64,000 nucleotides of DNA from Candidatus Chryseobacterium colombiense (GTDB taxonomy: Bacteria > Bacteroidota > Bacteroidia > Flavobacteriales > Weeksellaceae), in NCBI GenBank assembly GCA_029203185.1, contig CP119310.1:310001-374000 (forward strand), read 5' to 3'. This document shows positions 1 to 8,168 of the stretch, piece after piece. The stretch's first letter is position 1. Each line of letters starts with the position of its first letter. Position numbers and translations under genes: made by a program. The notes beneath the pieces are model-generated. The model saw only the letters and a program-made list of their open reading frames with translations. It searched no databases and was not told the DNA's origin.

Positions 1-927
1 CAAGTCATCATTTAAAATAGCATTGTTAAAATAATCATTATTTCTACTGATGTTTTTAGATTCTCTGTAGCCTCCTCCGCCATTTAGAAACCATGTAAAA
101 TTACCCTTTCTCCAATTAAGGTTAGCGTTTAAGTTGGTTTGAGGAAGGTATCCTAAAGTTCCGATAACACTACCGTTAAAACCGGTTTTCTTACTTTTCT
201 TTAAAATAATATTTAAAATACCAGCAGTTCCGCTTGCTTCAAATTTTGAAGAAGGATTAGTAATGACTTCAATTTTTTCAATCTGGTCAGCAGGAATACT
301 TTGTAAAGCATTCGCACCATCATCAATTCCAAGAAGAGCAGAAGGTTTACCATTGATAAGGAATTTCACATTTGAGCTTCCTCTCATAGAAACCGTTCCG
401 TCTGTATCTACAGAAACTGAGGGTACATTAGAAAGTACATCCTGAAGATTTCCTCCTTTACTTACAATATCCTGAGAAGGATCATAAGTTCTTTTATCAA
501 GTTCAACTTTATAAGGTTTTGTGGATTGAGCGGTGATGACAACCGCTTGAATATCTCCGGTTTTTATATTGGTTGCACTTTTTTCAGGCTCAATAGATAA
601 GGCTCCGATATTTCCTGCTGCTGCAATCTGTTTGTTGATTACATTTTTTTTGTAATCGATTGCTTCTACTGTAATATCATAGTTTCCAGGAGTAAGGTCT
701 AATTTATACTGACCTTTTTCATCAGTAAGAGCAGCATCGCTGAGAAGTTTACTTGTCTTGTTGCTGAAAGTAACTGAAGCATAGGGTACAGGCTGATTAT
801 TTTTATTAACCACAGTTCCTGAAATTCCTACTTTTTCCTGCCCAAAAGCAAAGGCAGCCGCAGAAAGTACAAAGGTAAGTCCTAAGGTTTTTTTAGTGAA
901 AATGTTAATGATTTCCGTCTGATTCAT
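1..927 (-). CDS. TonB-dependent-type outer-membrane beta-barrel protein, N-terminal part
   Basis: The reading frame is open from an ATG at 927 to the window edge (309 codons); the barrel is cut off. Residues 1-30 form a signal peptide ending in AFGQ. Residues 33-115 are a carboxypeptidase-regulatory-like beta-sandwich (GISGTVVNKNNQPVPYASV), as found before the plug of Bacteroidota TonB-dependent proteins. The plug follows (VVITAQSTKPYKVELDKR, then GGNLQDVLSNVPSV, MRGSSNVKFLINGKPS and IEKIEVITNPSSKFEASGT). The barrel begins with GFNGSVIGTLGYLPQTNLNANL. The pattern fits the outer membrane beta-barrel subgroup of TonB receptors. The substrate cannot be told; no SusD partner is visible. Confidence 0.85.
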   Translation of the reverse strand, partial: MNQTEIINIFTKKTLGLTFVLSAAAFAFGQEKVGISGTVVNKNNQPVPYASVTFSNKTSKLLSDAALTDEKGQYKLDLTPGNYDITVEAIDYKKNVINKQIAAAGNIGALSIEPEKSATNIKTGDIQAVVITAQSTKPYKVELDKRTYDPSQDIVSKGGNLQDVLSNVPSVSVDTDGTVSMRGSSNVKFLINGKPSALLGIDDGANALQSIPADQIEKIEVITNPSSKFEASGTAGILNIILKKSKKTGFNGSVIGTLGYLPQTNLNANLNWRKGNFTWFLNGGGGYRESKNISRNNDYFNNAILNDDL

Positions 928-1094
928 AACGTTTTTTTTGTGTAAAATCGTGAAATATTGCCATTAATATTATGAAATTATAAATGTGTAAAATTTTCAG
1001 AATATTAAGATTGTTTATTATTTATAATGTATATGTCGCGTTTTAAAGCTGAATGTTAATTATTGATTAGTTAAAATAAAGTTAAATTTATTTT

Positions 1095-2120
1095 TTATTT
1101 GATATTGTTTGAGTTAAGCCAATCCTGATATGCTTTTGCATTAATTGCATGCTCTTCGGCATTATCAGTAAACTTATGATAGCCGGGTTTTGCCGGGTTT
1201 GCACACATATAAATATAGTTGTTGTTTTCAGCGTTTAAAACGGCATCAACAGAATTTTTATCAACCACACAAATTGGTCCCGGTGGAATTCCCTTGTTAG
1301 CATATGTATTATAAGGAGATGGAGTAGACAAATATTTATAGAATACTCTTTTGATTTGCTCCTTAAAATTGGTCTGTTTATTTATGGCATAAATTACTGT
1401 TGGATCAGACTGAAGCTTCATTCCTTTTCTGTAACGGTTGAGATATAACCCGGCAATTGTTTTCTGCTCATCTTTTTTACCTCCGGATTCCTTATAAACG
1501 ATAGAAGCAAGAGCATAAATCTGATCTCTCGTTAAACCTGATTGTTGTTCTTTCGCTTTTCTCTCGCTGTTCCAGAATTCATTGTACTGATCATCAAATT
1601 TTTTGAAGAATTCTTTCGGAGTTACTGTCCAGAAAAAATTGTATGTATCAATGAAGAAATATTTTTTCAGATCTTCCGCGTTATTGTAACCTTTTTCGAC
1701 TGCAATGGCATTCAGATCGTTCACAAATTTTAAAGAGTCCAGTTCTGTTTTTTTAGAAACTTTACCGATCATCTGGTAAACGTCTCCAAAATCACCAATT
1801 CTAAAGCTGTTCTCGCTTTGGTTTCCGGCTTTGATCATATTTACCAAATTCGCATTCCCTAATCCTTTCTGAAAGTGGTATCTCCCTGCCTTGAAATATT
1901 GAGCCAAATCTTTTTCTTTTGCTACTGCTTCGAAAGATTCTTGATTATCAACATATTTTGATGCGGAATCCAGGATTTGTTTGAAATTCGCTTTGTGAGG
2001 AATCAAAACATATCCGTCTTTTTTAATATTGTTTCCGTAATATTTTTTATAAAATCTAAATCCAAAAAATCCGCCTACTCCCAATACGAGCAGGATGATA
2101 AAAAGAATTGCTTTTTTCAT
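1095..2120 (-). CDS. mltG: Endolytic murein transglycosylase MltG (YceG-like)
   Basis: 341 residues, a normal MltG length. A single membrane anchor lies at about residues 4-24 (ILFIILLVLGVGGFFGF); the rest is periplasmic. The YceG/MltG catalytic signature is seen as LASIVYKESGG near residue 205, keeping the invariant Glu of the SIVxKE motif, followed by AGLYLNRYRKGMKLQSDPTV and the late SPYNTYANKGIPPGPI motif. MltG cleaves nascent glycan strands and releases 1,6-anhydro ends, limiting strand length at the inner membrane. It starts 27 nt after the dapF stop on the same strand, so the two are probably cotranscribed; both serve peptidoglycan synthesis. Confidence 0.95.
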   Translation of the reverse strand: MKKAILFIILLVLGVGGFFGFRFYKKYYGNNIKKDGYVLIPHKANFKQILDSASKYVDNQESFEAVAKEKDLAQYFKAGRYHFQKGLGNANLVNMIKAGNQSENSFRIGDFGDVYQMIGKVSKKTELDSLKFVNDLNAIAVEKGYNNAEDLKKYFFIDTYNFFWTVTPKEFFKKFDDQYNEFWNSERKAKEQQSGLTRDQIYALASIVYKESGGKKDEQKTIAGLYLNRYRKGMKLQSDPTVIYAINKQTNFKEQIKRVFYKYLSTPSPYNTYANKGIPPGPICVVDKNSVDAVLNAENNNYIYMCANPAKPGYHKFTDNAEEHAINAKAYQDWLNSNNIK

Positions 2121-2147
2121 TTAAATGGCGATTAAAGTTTTTGTTTT

Positions 2148-2915
2148 TTAAATAAGATCTACTTTTCCTCTAAAAACCTGTTTTGCGGGACCTTCCAGCC
2201 AGATGTTTTGAAAAGAATTTCCGCTTTTTTCAGCATAAACCTTAAGATTTCCTCCCAGGGTTTTTACTTTTACAGAAATTAGATTGTTATTTTGAAGAAA
2301 AGTTAAAGCAGAAGCCGTAACTCCTGTTCCACAACTGTAAGTTTCGTCTTCAACGCCTCGTTCATAGGTTCTTACGAAAATTTCTTCATCAGAAATTTTT
2401 TCCACAAAGTTGACATTAATTCCTTTTTCTTTATAGTTTTCAGAATTTCTGATCCCGTTTCCGTGGGCAAAAACATTATAATTGATAATATCTTCAACAT
2501 ATTTTACATAATGAGGAGATCCGGTATCCATTACCATATCTTCTCCATCATTGGAAATCGTTTCTACATCTCTCATTTTAAGTTTTACAATCCCATTATG
2601 GATTTCTGCTTCATGCTCCCCATCGATGGCCATGAACTTACACTTTCCTTCAAAAATGTCAAGAAAAAATGCAAAAGCCACTGAACAACGGGCCCCGTTT
2701 CCGCAAAAGCTTTTTGAACCATCAGAATTGTAATAATCCACTTCAAAATCGTATCCTTCGGCTACATTAATTTTAATAAACCCATCTGCGCCAATTCCAA
2801 AACGGCGGTCGCATAGTTTTTGAATGTTTTCGACCGAAAGATCATTCCATTCTCCTGAACGGTTGTCTATCATGACGAAATCATTTCCAGTGCCCTGATA
2901 TTTATAAAAATCCAT
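2148..2915 (-). CDS. dapF: Diaminopimelate epimerase DapF
   Basis: Converts LL- to meso-diaminopimelate for lysine and peptidoglycan. Both catalytic cysteines are present: Cys71 in FCGNGARC and Cys195 in YSCGTGVTA. The N-terminal GTGNDFVMID motif and the GIGADGFI and SPHYVKYVED segments are typical. The open frame extends to a TTG at 2942, but that codon lies inside the TAATTTTG promoter box at 2940-2947. The ATG at 2915, giving MDFYKYQGTGNDF, matches the family start and is preferred. 255 residues. mltG follows closely. Confidence 0.95.
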   Translation of the reverse strand: MDFYKYQGTGNDFVMIDNRSGEWNDLSVENIQKLCDRRFGIGADGFIKINVAEGYDFEVDYYNSDGSKSFCGNGARCSVAFAFFLDIFEGKCKFMAIDGEHEAEIHNGIVKLKMRDVETISNDGEDMVMDTGSPHYVKYVEDIINYNVFAHGNGIRNSENYKEKGINVNFVEKISDEEIFVRTYERGVEDETYSCGTGVTASALTFLQNNNLISVKVKTLGGNLKVYAEKSGNSFQNIWLEGPAKQVFRGKVDLI

Positions 2916-2939
2916 ATTTTTTGTCTCAATTTGAACTTG

Positions 2940-2947
2940 CAAAATTA
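2940..2947 (-). promoter_or_regulatory. Bacteroidota -7 box for dapF-mltG
   Basis: TAATTTTG on the minus strand, 24 nt before the chosen dapF ATG. It matches the TAnnTTTG consensus and lies just past the terminator of the preceding lipoprotein gene. Confidence 0.6.
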
Positions 2948-2960
2948 CTATAATTAATAC

Positions 2961-2988
2961 AAAAAACGAACAGTGTTAGCTGTTCGTT
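2961..2988 (-). terminator. Intrinsic terminator after the Asn-rich lipoprotein gene
   Basis: A 9-bp perfect stem (AACGAACAG with CTGTTCGTT, 6-nt loop) followed on the minus strand by a U run. It separates the pnuC-lipoprotein unit from dapF-mltG. Confidence 0.8.
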
Positions 2989-3006
2989 CTCTTATTTATA
3001 ATCGTT

Positions 3007-3636
3007 TTATCTAAATCCTCCGCCGCTTCTGTTAGGAGTACCGTTTTGCTGAGAATTATTCTGGGGTGTGCTTTCCGAATTATTTCTGAAGCCACCGTTT
3101 GAGTTGTTATTTGGCTGATTTTGATATCCGCTGTTTGAATTATTATAAGTAGAAGTATTATTTCTAAATCCTCCCTGATGGTTATTATTTTGGTTTTGAT
3201 TCTGATTTTGGTTTCCCTGATTACCAGGATTTCTAAATCCGTTATTAGGTCTTTGACCTCCCTGGTTGTTTTGTCCGGTGTTAGGTCTGTAGCCGCCATT
3301 ATAAGAACCGTCATTTACTCCGCCTCTAAATCCGTTATTAGGTCTTTGTGAGGTAGTATTTCTTCTTTCTACATATACTTTTCTCCTAGAATTATTATAG
3401 TTGTAATAATAATAAGGCATTCCGTTGTCGTAGTAATAGGTATAATCATTTCGGTAATAATATCCGTCATTTCCCCAATATCCTCCATTTCCGTAATATC
3501 CGCTTGGAGCATAGTAATATCCGTTATTATAATATGGGTCTCCATATCCTCCGTATCCTGTATCTGAATATACTGCACAGGAGGTAAGGCTACTCATCAT
3601 TAAAATGCCAAATGCTATTTTTAATAAATTTTTCAT
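3007..3636 (-). CDS. Asn/Gly/Tyr-rich low-complexity lipoprotein
   Basis: 209 residues. A type II signal peptide ends in SSLTSC, so Cys20 is the likely lipid anchor. The mature part has two zones. Residues about 25-85 are Tyr/Gly-rich with many YY and GGY steps. Residues about 95-209 are Asn/Gln/Gly-rich and carry at least five imperfect GGFRNN or NNGFRG-type repeats, ending in GGGFR. No folded domain is recognised. The composition is like prion-like or cell-surface matrix proteins, but function is unknown. It starts 4 nt after the pnuC stop, so the two are likely cotranscribed. Confidence 0.75.
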   Translation of the reverse strand: MKNLLKIAFGILMMSSLTSCAVYSDTGYGGYGDPYYNNGYYYAPSGYYGNGGYWGNDGYYYRNDYTYYYDNGMPYYYYNYNNSRRKVYVERRNTTSQRPNNGFRGGVNDGSYNGGYRPNTGQNNQGGQRPNNGFRNPGNQGNQNQNQNQNNNHQGGFRNNTSTYNNSNSGYQNQPNNNSNGGFRNNSESTPQNNSQQNGTPNRSGGGFR

Positions 3637-3640
3637 GACT

Positions 3641-4312
3641 TTATTGTACTTTTTTTTCTTTATAATTTTTTTTCCAAGTGAGGTATCCTAAGATAGCCAT
3701 TATAGTAAATACCAAATATTGAACCGAAGTGATTCCGAGACCTTTATAAATCATCATAGGCATACAAATAAAATCTCCTATAATCCAAAAAATCCAGTTT
3801 TCAATGCGCCTTTTAGCCATAAACCACATTCCGACTAAAAAGATGGATGTTGTGACAATGTCTAACTTATTTCCCCAATCTAAATGATATAAACCAAGAT
3901 TCGTGCCTTTCATAGAAAAATGGTTGTCTATATAAGGTTTATAATAATAGATGATAGTAACTAATATTAAACTGAACAAGAAAAGGATAATTCCATACAT
4001 CCATTCTTTTCTGGAAGCCCATGTTACTTCCACATGAATATGATCTTCAGAGTTTTTTGCCCATAATATCCATCCGTAAATACTCATTACAGTATAATAA
4101 ACATTAATCATGCAATCTCCCAATAATCCAAAATTGAAAAGAATGTAAACATATATTAAAGTGGAAATAATTCCGGTAGGATAGACCCAGATGTTCTTTT
4201 TAATGGAAAAATATACGCTCAGGATTCCGAAGACCGTTGCAAAGGCTTCCAGGAAAATCTGGAGAGAAGTGTAGCTTTCATAGGGTTTTATGAAAAGATC
4301 GTATATATTCAT
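3641..4312 (-). CDS. pnuC: Nicotinamide riboside transporter PnuC
   Basis: PnuC-family membrane protein of 223 residues with about seven hydrophobic segments. It shows the family features YPTGIISTLIYVYILF, INVYYTVMSIYGWILW and, near the C-terminus, WIFWIIGDFICMPMMIYKGL and YLTWKK. PnuC takes up nicotinamide riboside for NAD synthesis by facilitated diffusion driven by intracellular phosphorylation. The open frame reaches a TTG at 4330, but a TACTTTTG promoter box lies at 4318-4325, so translation must start at the ATG at 4312. No NR kinase or NadR gene is adjacent. Confidence 0.9.
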   Translation of the reverse strand: MNIYDLFIKPYESYTSLQIFLEAFATVFGILSVYFSIKKNIWVYPTGIISTLIYVYILFNFGLLGDCMINVYYTVMSIYGWILWAKNSEDHIHVEVTWASRKEWMYGIILFLFSLILVTIIYYYKPYIDNHFSMKGTNLGLYHLDWGNKLDIVTTSIFLVGMWFMAKRRIENWIFWIIGDFICMPMMIYKGLGITSVQYLVFTIMAILGYLTWKKNYKEKKVQ

Positions 4313-4317
4313 GAGCC

Positions 4318-4325
4318 CAAAAGTA
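4318..4325 (-). promoter_or_regulatory. -7 box of pnuC, 5 nt before the ATG
   Basis: TACTTTTG on the minus strand; its end is 5 nt before the ATG at 4312. The mRNA leader would be absent or only a few bases long. It also rules out the upstream TTG start. Confidence 0.55.
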
Positions 4326-4477
4326 AACAAAAAATAAGAGAGTTGAAAATGATTTAAATGTAGTGGTAATCAGTTTTTTAAGCTTGATTGTTTAAAATTA
4401 ATGACGAAAAATTGTCAATAAACGTTAAGGTTTCTAAATTTTTTATATTTTCGTAAATCTTTAATAAATAGTAAAAT

Positions 4478-5998
4478 ATGTCAAAAATCTGGACGAAAAA
4501 GCCAATGAGTGCTTTTGAGAATGATGTTAAAAGTAGTCAGCTTAAAAGAGTACTTGGTAAATGGAGTCTTACAGCTATCGGTATCGGAGCGATCATTGGA
4601 GGCGGAATTTTTGTGTTAACGGGTACAGGGGCTTATTATCATGCAGGTCCTGCATTGGCACTTTCCTTTATTATCGCGGGAATTGCGTGTGTTTTCGCAG
4701 CTTTATGTTATTCTGAATTTGCTTCTATCCTGCCTGTAGAAGGCTCTGCTTATGCTTATGCGTATGGTACTGTAGGAGAAATTTTTGCATGGATTATCGG
4801 TTGGGGACTTATCCTTGAATATGCGATGGGGTCCATGACGGTAGCGGTTTCGTGGTCCGGATATTTTAATAAATTGTTGAAAATGTTCGGCCTTCACTTG
4901 CCGGATTATCTTACTTCTGATCCAGCAAGTTATACTGGAGAGGGATTTTCCATGAATTTACCTGCTTTTGTTATTGTTCTGGTTGTGATTTCTTTATTGA
5001 TAAAAGGAACTAAAGAAGCAGCAAAAGCGAATAACCTTATTGTAATCATGAAGGTTTCTGCAGTATTATTTGTAATTATTGCAGGGGTATTCTTCATCAA
5101 TACTTCCAACTGGGATCCGTTTATTCCGGCTCAGAAAATGGTAATGGAGGGTGATAAAATGAAAGAGGCTTACGGAATCCAAGGAGTTATTTCGGGAGCT
5201 GCTGCAATATTCTTTGCATATGTTGGATTTGATGCTGTTTCCACTCAGGCCGGAGAAGCGATTAATCCAAAGAAAGACGTACCGTTTGCAATCATTGTTT
5301 CACTTTTGGTATGTACGGTATTATATATTTTGGTTTCATTAGTTCTTACGGGAATGATGAATTATACGAACTTTGATCCTCATGGCAAATTCCCTGATGC
5401 AATCAAAGCGCCTGTAGCGTATGCATTTGAAATTGCAGGTCAGGGATGGGCAGGATATATTATCACAATTGCAGCAACGGTAGGTTTGATCTCTGTATTG
5501 ATGGTAATGATTATGGGGCAATCAAGAATTTTCTTAGGAATGTCTAAAGACGGACTGATTCCTAAAATGTTCAGCGATGTACATCCGGTAAGAAAAACTC
5601 CTGCAAAAAGTTTGATGCTTTTAGGAATTGTAATTGCTACGGTAGCTTCTTTAACGCCGATCAGTAAATTAGCTGATATGACGAGTTTCGGAACCCTGTT
5701 TGCCTTTACTATGGTATGTGTAGCGGTTTGGATTTTAAGAAAAAGAGAGCCTAATTTGCCTAGAAACTTTAAAGTTCCTGCATTGCCTGTGATTGCAACA
5801 TTAGGGATTTGTATCAATGTGTATTTGATTTGGAATTTAAGTCATGAAGCGAAACTATTATCAACAGCATGGCTTGCTTTAGGGGTGATTATCTACTTTG
5901 CTTACAGTCTCAGACATTCTAAATTACATAAAGTAGGATATGGCGAAACGTTCAAAGCAGAGCAGGAGCCTTTGCAAAAACCTGATTTAGATCTATAA
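4478..5998 (+). CDS. APC-family amino acid permease (cationic amino acid transporter type)
   Basis: 506 residues, about 12 membrane segments. The N-terminal GIGAIIGGGIFVLTGTGA motif (residues about 36-53) is the broken helix TM1 of APC transporters; the GPALALSFIIAGIACVFAALCYSEF segment is TM2. YVGFDAVSTQAGEAINPKKDVP near residues 248-270 is the TM6 signature of the CAT/YfnA-like branch. It probably imports amino acids by proton coupling; the substrate cannot be set from sequence. The gene stands alone, with a strong terminator downstream. Confidence 0.9.
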   Translation: MSKIWTKKPMSAFENDVKSSQLKRVLGKWSLTAIGIGAIIGGGIFVLTGTGAYYHAGPALALSFIIAGIACVFAALCYSEFASILPVEGSAYAYAYGTVGEIFAWIIGWGLILEYAMGSMTVAVSWSGYFNKLLKMFGLHLPDYLTSDPASYTGEGFSMNLPAFVIVLVVISLLIKGTKEAAKANNLIVIMKVSAVLFVIIAGVFFINTSNWDPFIPAQKMVMEGDKMKEAYGIQGVISGAAAIFFAYVGFDAVSTQAGEAINPKKDVPFAIIVSLLVCTVLYILVSLVLTGMMNYTNFDPHGKFPDAIKAPVAYAFEIAGQGWAGYIITIAATVGLISVLMVMIMGQSRIFLGMSKDGLIPKMFSDVHPVRKTPAKSLMLLGIVIATVASLTPISKLADMTSFGTLFAFTMVCVAVWILRKREPNLPRNFKVPALPVIATLGICINVYLIWNLSHEAKLLSTAWLALGVIIYFAYSLRHSKLHKVGYGETFKAEQEPLQKPDLDL

Positions 5999-6014
5999 AA
6001 AATTAAAATCATAC

Positions 6015-6048
6015 AAATCCACAGATTTTTCTGTGGATTTTTTATTTT
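6015..6048 (+). terminator. Intrinsic terminator of the APC permease gene
   Basis: Perfect 10-bp stem AAATCCACAG / CTGTGGATTT (6015-6024 with 6031-6040), 6-nt loop, then a T-rich run. The run overlaps the -7 box of the next gene. Confidence 0.85.
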
Positions 6049-6050
6049 TG
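6043..6050 (+). promoter_or_regulatory. -7 box TATTTTTG inside the terminator T-run
   Basis: TATTTTTG ends 5 nt before the ATG at 6056. The only room for a -33 TTG is inside the terminator hairpin and none is seen, so this is weaker than other promoters in the window. Confidence 0.4.
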
Positions 6051-6055
6051 TTTCT

Positions 6056-7066
6056 ATGAAAAAAATATTCCCTCTGTTATTTTCTTTTTTAGGAATACTT
6101 TCGTTTTCTCAACAGGTAAGTTTAGAAACCGTCTTTAATGATAAAATTAGTATCCGTGCTATTGAGTTATATGATCGTAAAGTCTGGTATAGCGGAACGG
6201 ATTCTAAATTTGGTTTTGTAGATATAAAAAATCCTCTAAATCAGAAGCAGATCAGGTTGTCAGAGAAAAAATTACAGTTCAGAACCCTGGCTCAGGATAA
6301 CAACTCGTTTTATGCCATCAATATTGAAAGTCCGGCAGAGTTTTTTAAGATCAGTAAAAAAGATTTAACCTCTGAAATTATTTTTAGAGATACAGTAAAG
6401 ACTGCTTTTTATGATGCCTTACATTTTGTAAATAATAAATTGGCCTATACTTTTAGCGATGCAGAAAAAGATAATCATCTGAAATTAGCTGTTTTTAGAA
6501 ATGGGAAATGGAGCAATTTTAAAAACAATATAAGTCTGAATACAGGAGAAGCAGCTTTTGCTGCGAGCAATACAAATATAGCTTCAACAAAAAAACACCT
6601 TTGGATTGCAACAGGCGGAAAAGCATCAAGAATTTTAAGAATGGATTTAAAAAATGAAAAAATTGAAGTTTTTAATACTCCATTTGTGCAGGGGGAATCT
6701 TCCCAGGGAATGTATTCGATAGATTTTTATGATGACAAATTTGGAATAGCTGTTGGTGGAGATTATACAAAACAAGCTGATAATATCAACAATATTGCAA
6801 CTACGAATGATGGAGGAAAAACATGGAAAATTCAGGCGTCAGGAAAAAATGCAGGGTATACGACTTGTGTGAAAATTAAGCCCGGTTCTAAAGGAAAAGA
6901 AATGATTTCCGTAGGAGATCAGCATATCAGTTATTCAGCAGATTTTGGAAAGACATGGAAAAAGATTTCTGATGAAAAAGGATTTTTTGTTTGCCAATGG
7001 ATAGATGAGAATACCGTAGTTCTTGCGGGAAAGGATAAGATTTCGGTGATGAAATTAAAGTTTTAA
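6056..7066 (+). CDS. Secreted BNR/YCF48-like beta-propeller protein
   Basis: 336 residues. A signal peptide covers about residues 1-20 (FPLLFSFLGILSFSQQ). The body carries repeated beta-propeller blades with Asp-box-like motifs, most clearly TTNDGGKTWKIQASG near residue 252 and SYSADFGKTWKKISD near residue 295. Such sequences are usually annotated as oxidoreductase, photosystem II stability or sialidase-like, but none of these functions is shown here. No C-terminal secretion domain is visible, so the protein is probably periplasmic. A terminator before it and a separate promoter before the next gene suggest a single-gene unit. Confidence 0.75.
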   Translation: MKKIFPLLFSFLGILSFSQQVSLETVFNDKISIRAIELYDRKVWYSGTDSKFGFVDIKNPLNQKQIRLSEKKLQFRTLAQDNNSFYAINIESPAEFFKISKKDLTSEIIFRDTVKTAFYDALHFVNNKLAYTFSDAEKDNHLKLAVFRNGKWSNFKNNISLNTGEAAFAASNTNIASTKKHLWIATGGKASRILRMDLKNEKIEVFNTPFVQGESSQGMYSIDFYDDKFGIAVGGDYTKQADNINNIATTNDGGKTWKIQASGKNAGYTTCVKIKPGSKGKEMISVGDQHISYSADFGKTWKKISDEKGFFVCQWIDENTVVLAGKDKISVMKLKF

Positions 7067-7146
7067 AGGATGTACTAAATTTAAATTTTAAATCCTTATT
7101 ATAGATCATATCTTTTCAAATACAGTCTATTCAATTTTCCTTCAAT

Positions 7147-7154
7147 TAAATTTG
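7147..7154 (+). promoter_or_regulatory. -7 box of the SGNH esterase gene
   Basis: TAAATTTG, 14 nt before the ATG at 7169. No clear -33 TTG is seen. Confidence 0.45.
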
Positions 7155-7168
7155 CTTAAAATTTCTGC

Positions 7169-8080
7169 ATGAAAAATTTAAAGATATTTTTCCTTTTATT
7201 GATTCCGACACTATTTTACACTCAAAAAATAAGGGTTTTCATTTTGGCCGGACAGTCGAATATGAATGGTTTTGGTTTTAATAAAGATTTAGTGAATGAT
7301 CTGAAAACATTTAAAGATGTTTACATTTTTCAGGGAAACTCTGTTCCTGATGGGGATTTGAATGGTGGGATAGGTAAATGGGATATTTTAAAACCAGGAA
7401 ATGGAACAGGTTTTAAAACAGACGGTAAAATAAATGTACTTTCCGATAGATTTGGGCTAGAGATGTCTTTTGCGAAAAAGATCAAAGAGCTATTCCCCAA
7501 TGATAAAATTGCTTTAATAAAATATGCGAGAGAGGGAACTTCTATCGACAGTCTTGCTGCTGGACCTTTCGGGTGCTGGGATGCGGATTTTAACGGTAAA
7601 AACGGATTGAATCAATATGATAACTTTTTAAAAGCCGTAAAGAATGTTTTATCCGAAACTGATATTGACAAAGATGGTAAGAAAGATCAGATCGTTCCGT
7701 CCGGAATTCTCTGGATGCAGGGAGAAGGTGATGCCAGTTATGATGAAGCTATTGCCAATCGCTATTATGATCATTTAAAGATATTGATGAATCAAATGAG
7801 AGCTGCAATGCTGACGGATGATCTTCCTGTCGTGATCGGAAAAATATCAGATTCAGGGAAGGATAAATCAGGTAAAGTATGGAAAATGGGAGAGCTTGTA
7901 CAGTATGCTCAGGAGAAATTTGTAAGAAATGACAGCAATGCAGCAATTGTCCGCTCAACTAAAAATTACGGTTATGGTGATGATCCATGGCATTACAACA
8001 GTGCAGGGTATATTGATATGGGACAAAAATTTGCAGAAGAGGTATTTAGACTCATTATAAATTTCGAAAAAAGACCCTAA
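7169..8080 (+). CDS. Secreted SGNH hydrolase, sialate O-acetylesterase / CE6-like
   Basis: 303 residues with a signal peptide (about 1-18, ending FYTQ). Catalytic blocks of the SASA/CE6 esterase family are in order: block I FILAGQSNMNGFG (nucleophile Ser about residue 30), the GILWMQGEGDA block near residue 180, and the late DDPWHYNSAGY block near residue 270 that supplies Asp and His. These enzymes remove O-acetyl groups from sialic acid or xylan. The substrate is not defined, and there is no surrounding glycan-utilisation locus. It probably acts in the periplasm. Confidence 0.85.
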   Translation: MKNLKIFFLLLIPTLFYTQKIRVFILAGQSNMNGFGFNKDLVNDLKTFKDVYIFQGNSVPDGDLNGGIGKWDILKPGNGTGFKTDGKINVLSDRFGLEMSFAKKIKELFPNDKIALIKYAREGTSIDSLAAGPFGCWDADFNGKNGLNQYDNFLKAVKNVLSETDIDKDGKKDQIVPSGILWMQGEGDASYDEAIANRYYDHLKILMNQMRAAMLTDDLPVVIGKISDSGKDKSGKVWKMGELVQYAQEKFVRNDSNAAIVRSTKNYGYGDDPWHYNSAGYIDMGQKFAEEVFRLIINFEKRP

Positions 8081-8114
8081 TATATTTCATGATTAAATAT
8101 TCATAAGATATATT

Positions 8115-8122
8115 TAATTTTG
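8115..8122 (+). promoter_or_regulatory. -7 box of the hemN-type gene
   Basis: TAATTTTG, followed by a 46-nt leader to the ATG at 8169. The leader holds a near-palindrome (GAAATTTCAATTTGAAATTC, 8129-8148) that could be an operator. Confidence 0.45.
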
Positions 8123-8168
8123 CAGTAAGAAATTTCAATTTGAAATTCAGTTTAAAATTAAGCCTAAA

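Noticed and set aside
2916..2942. Upstream TTG start of dapF
   Set aside because: The codon lies inside the -7 promoter box, so it would not be transcribed; the ATG at 2915 matches the family start.
2976..3314. ORF of 112 codons on the minus strand in the lipoprotein gene
   Set aside because: It is the other reading frame of the Asn-rich low-complexity zone, rich in Ile and Thr, and has no start context. The lipoprotein frame has a signal peptide and lipobox.
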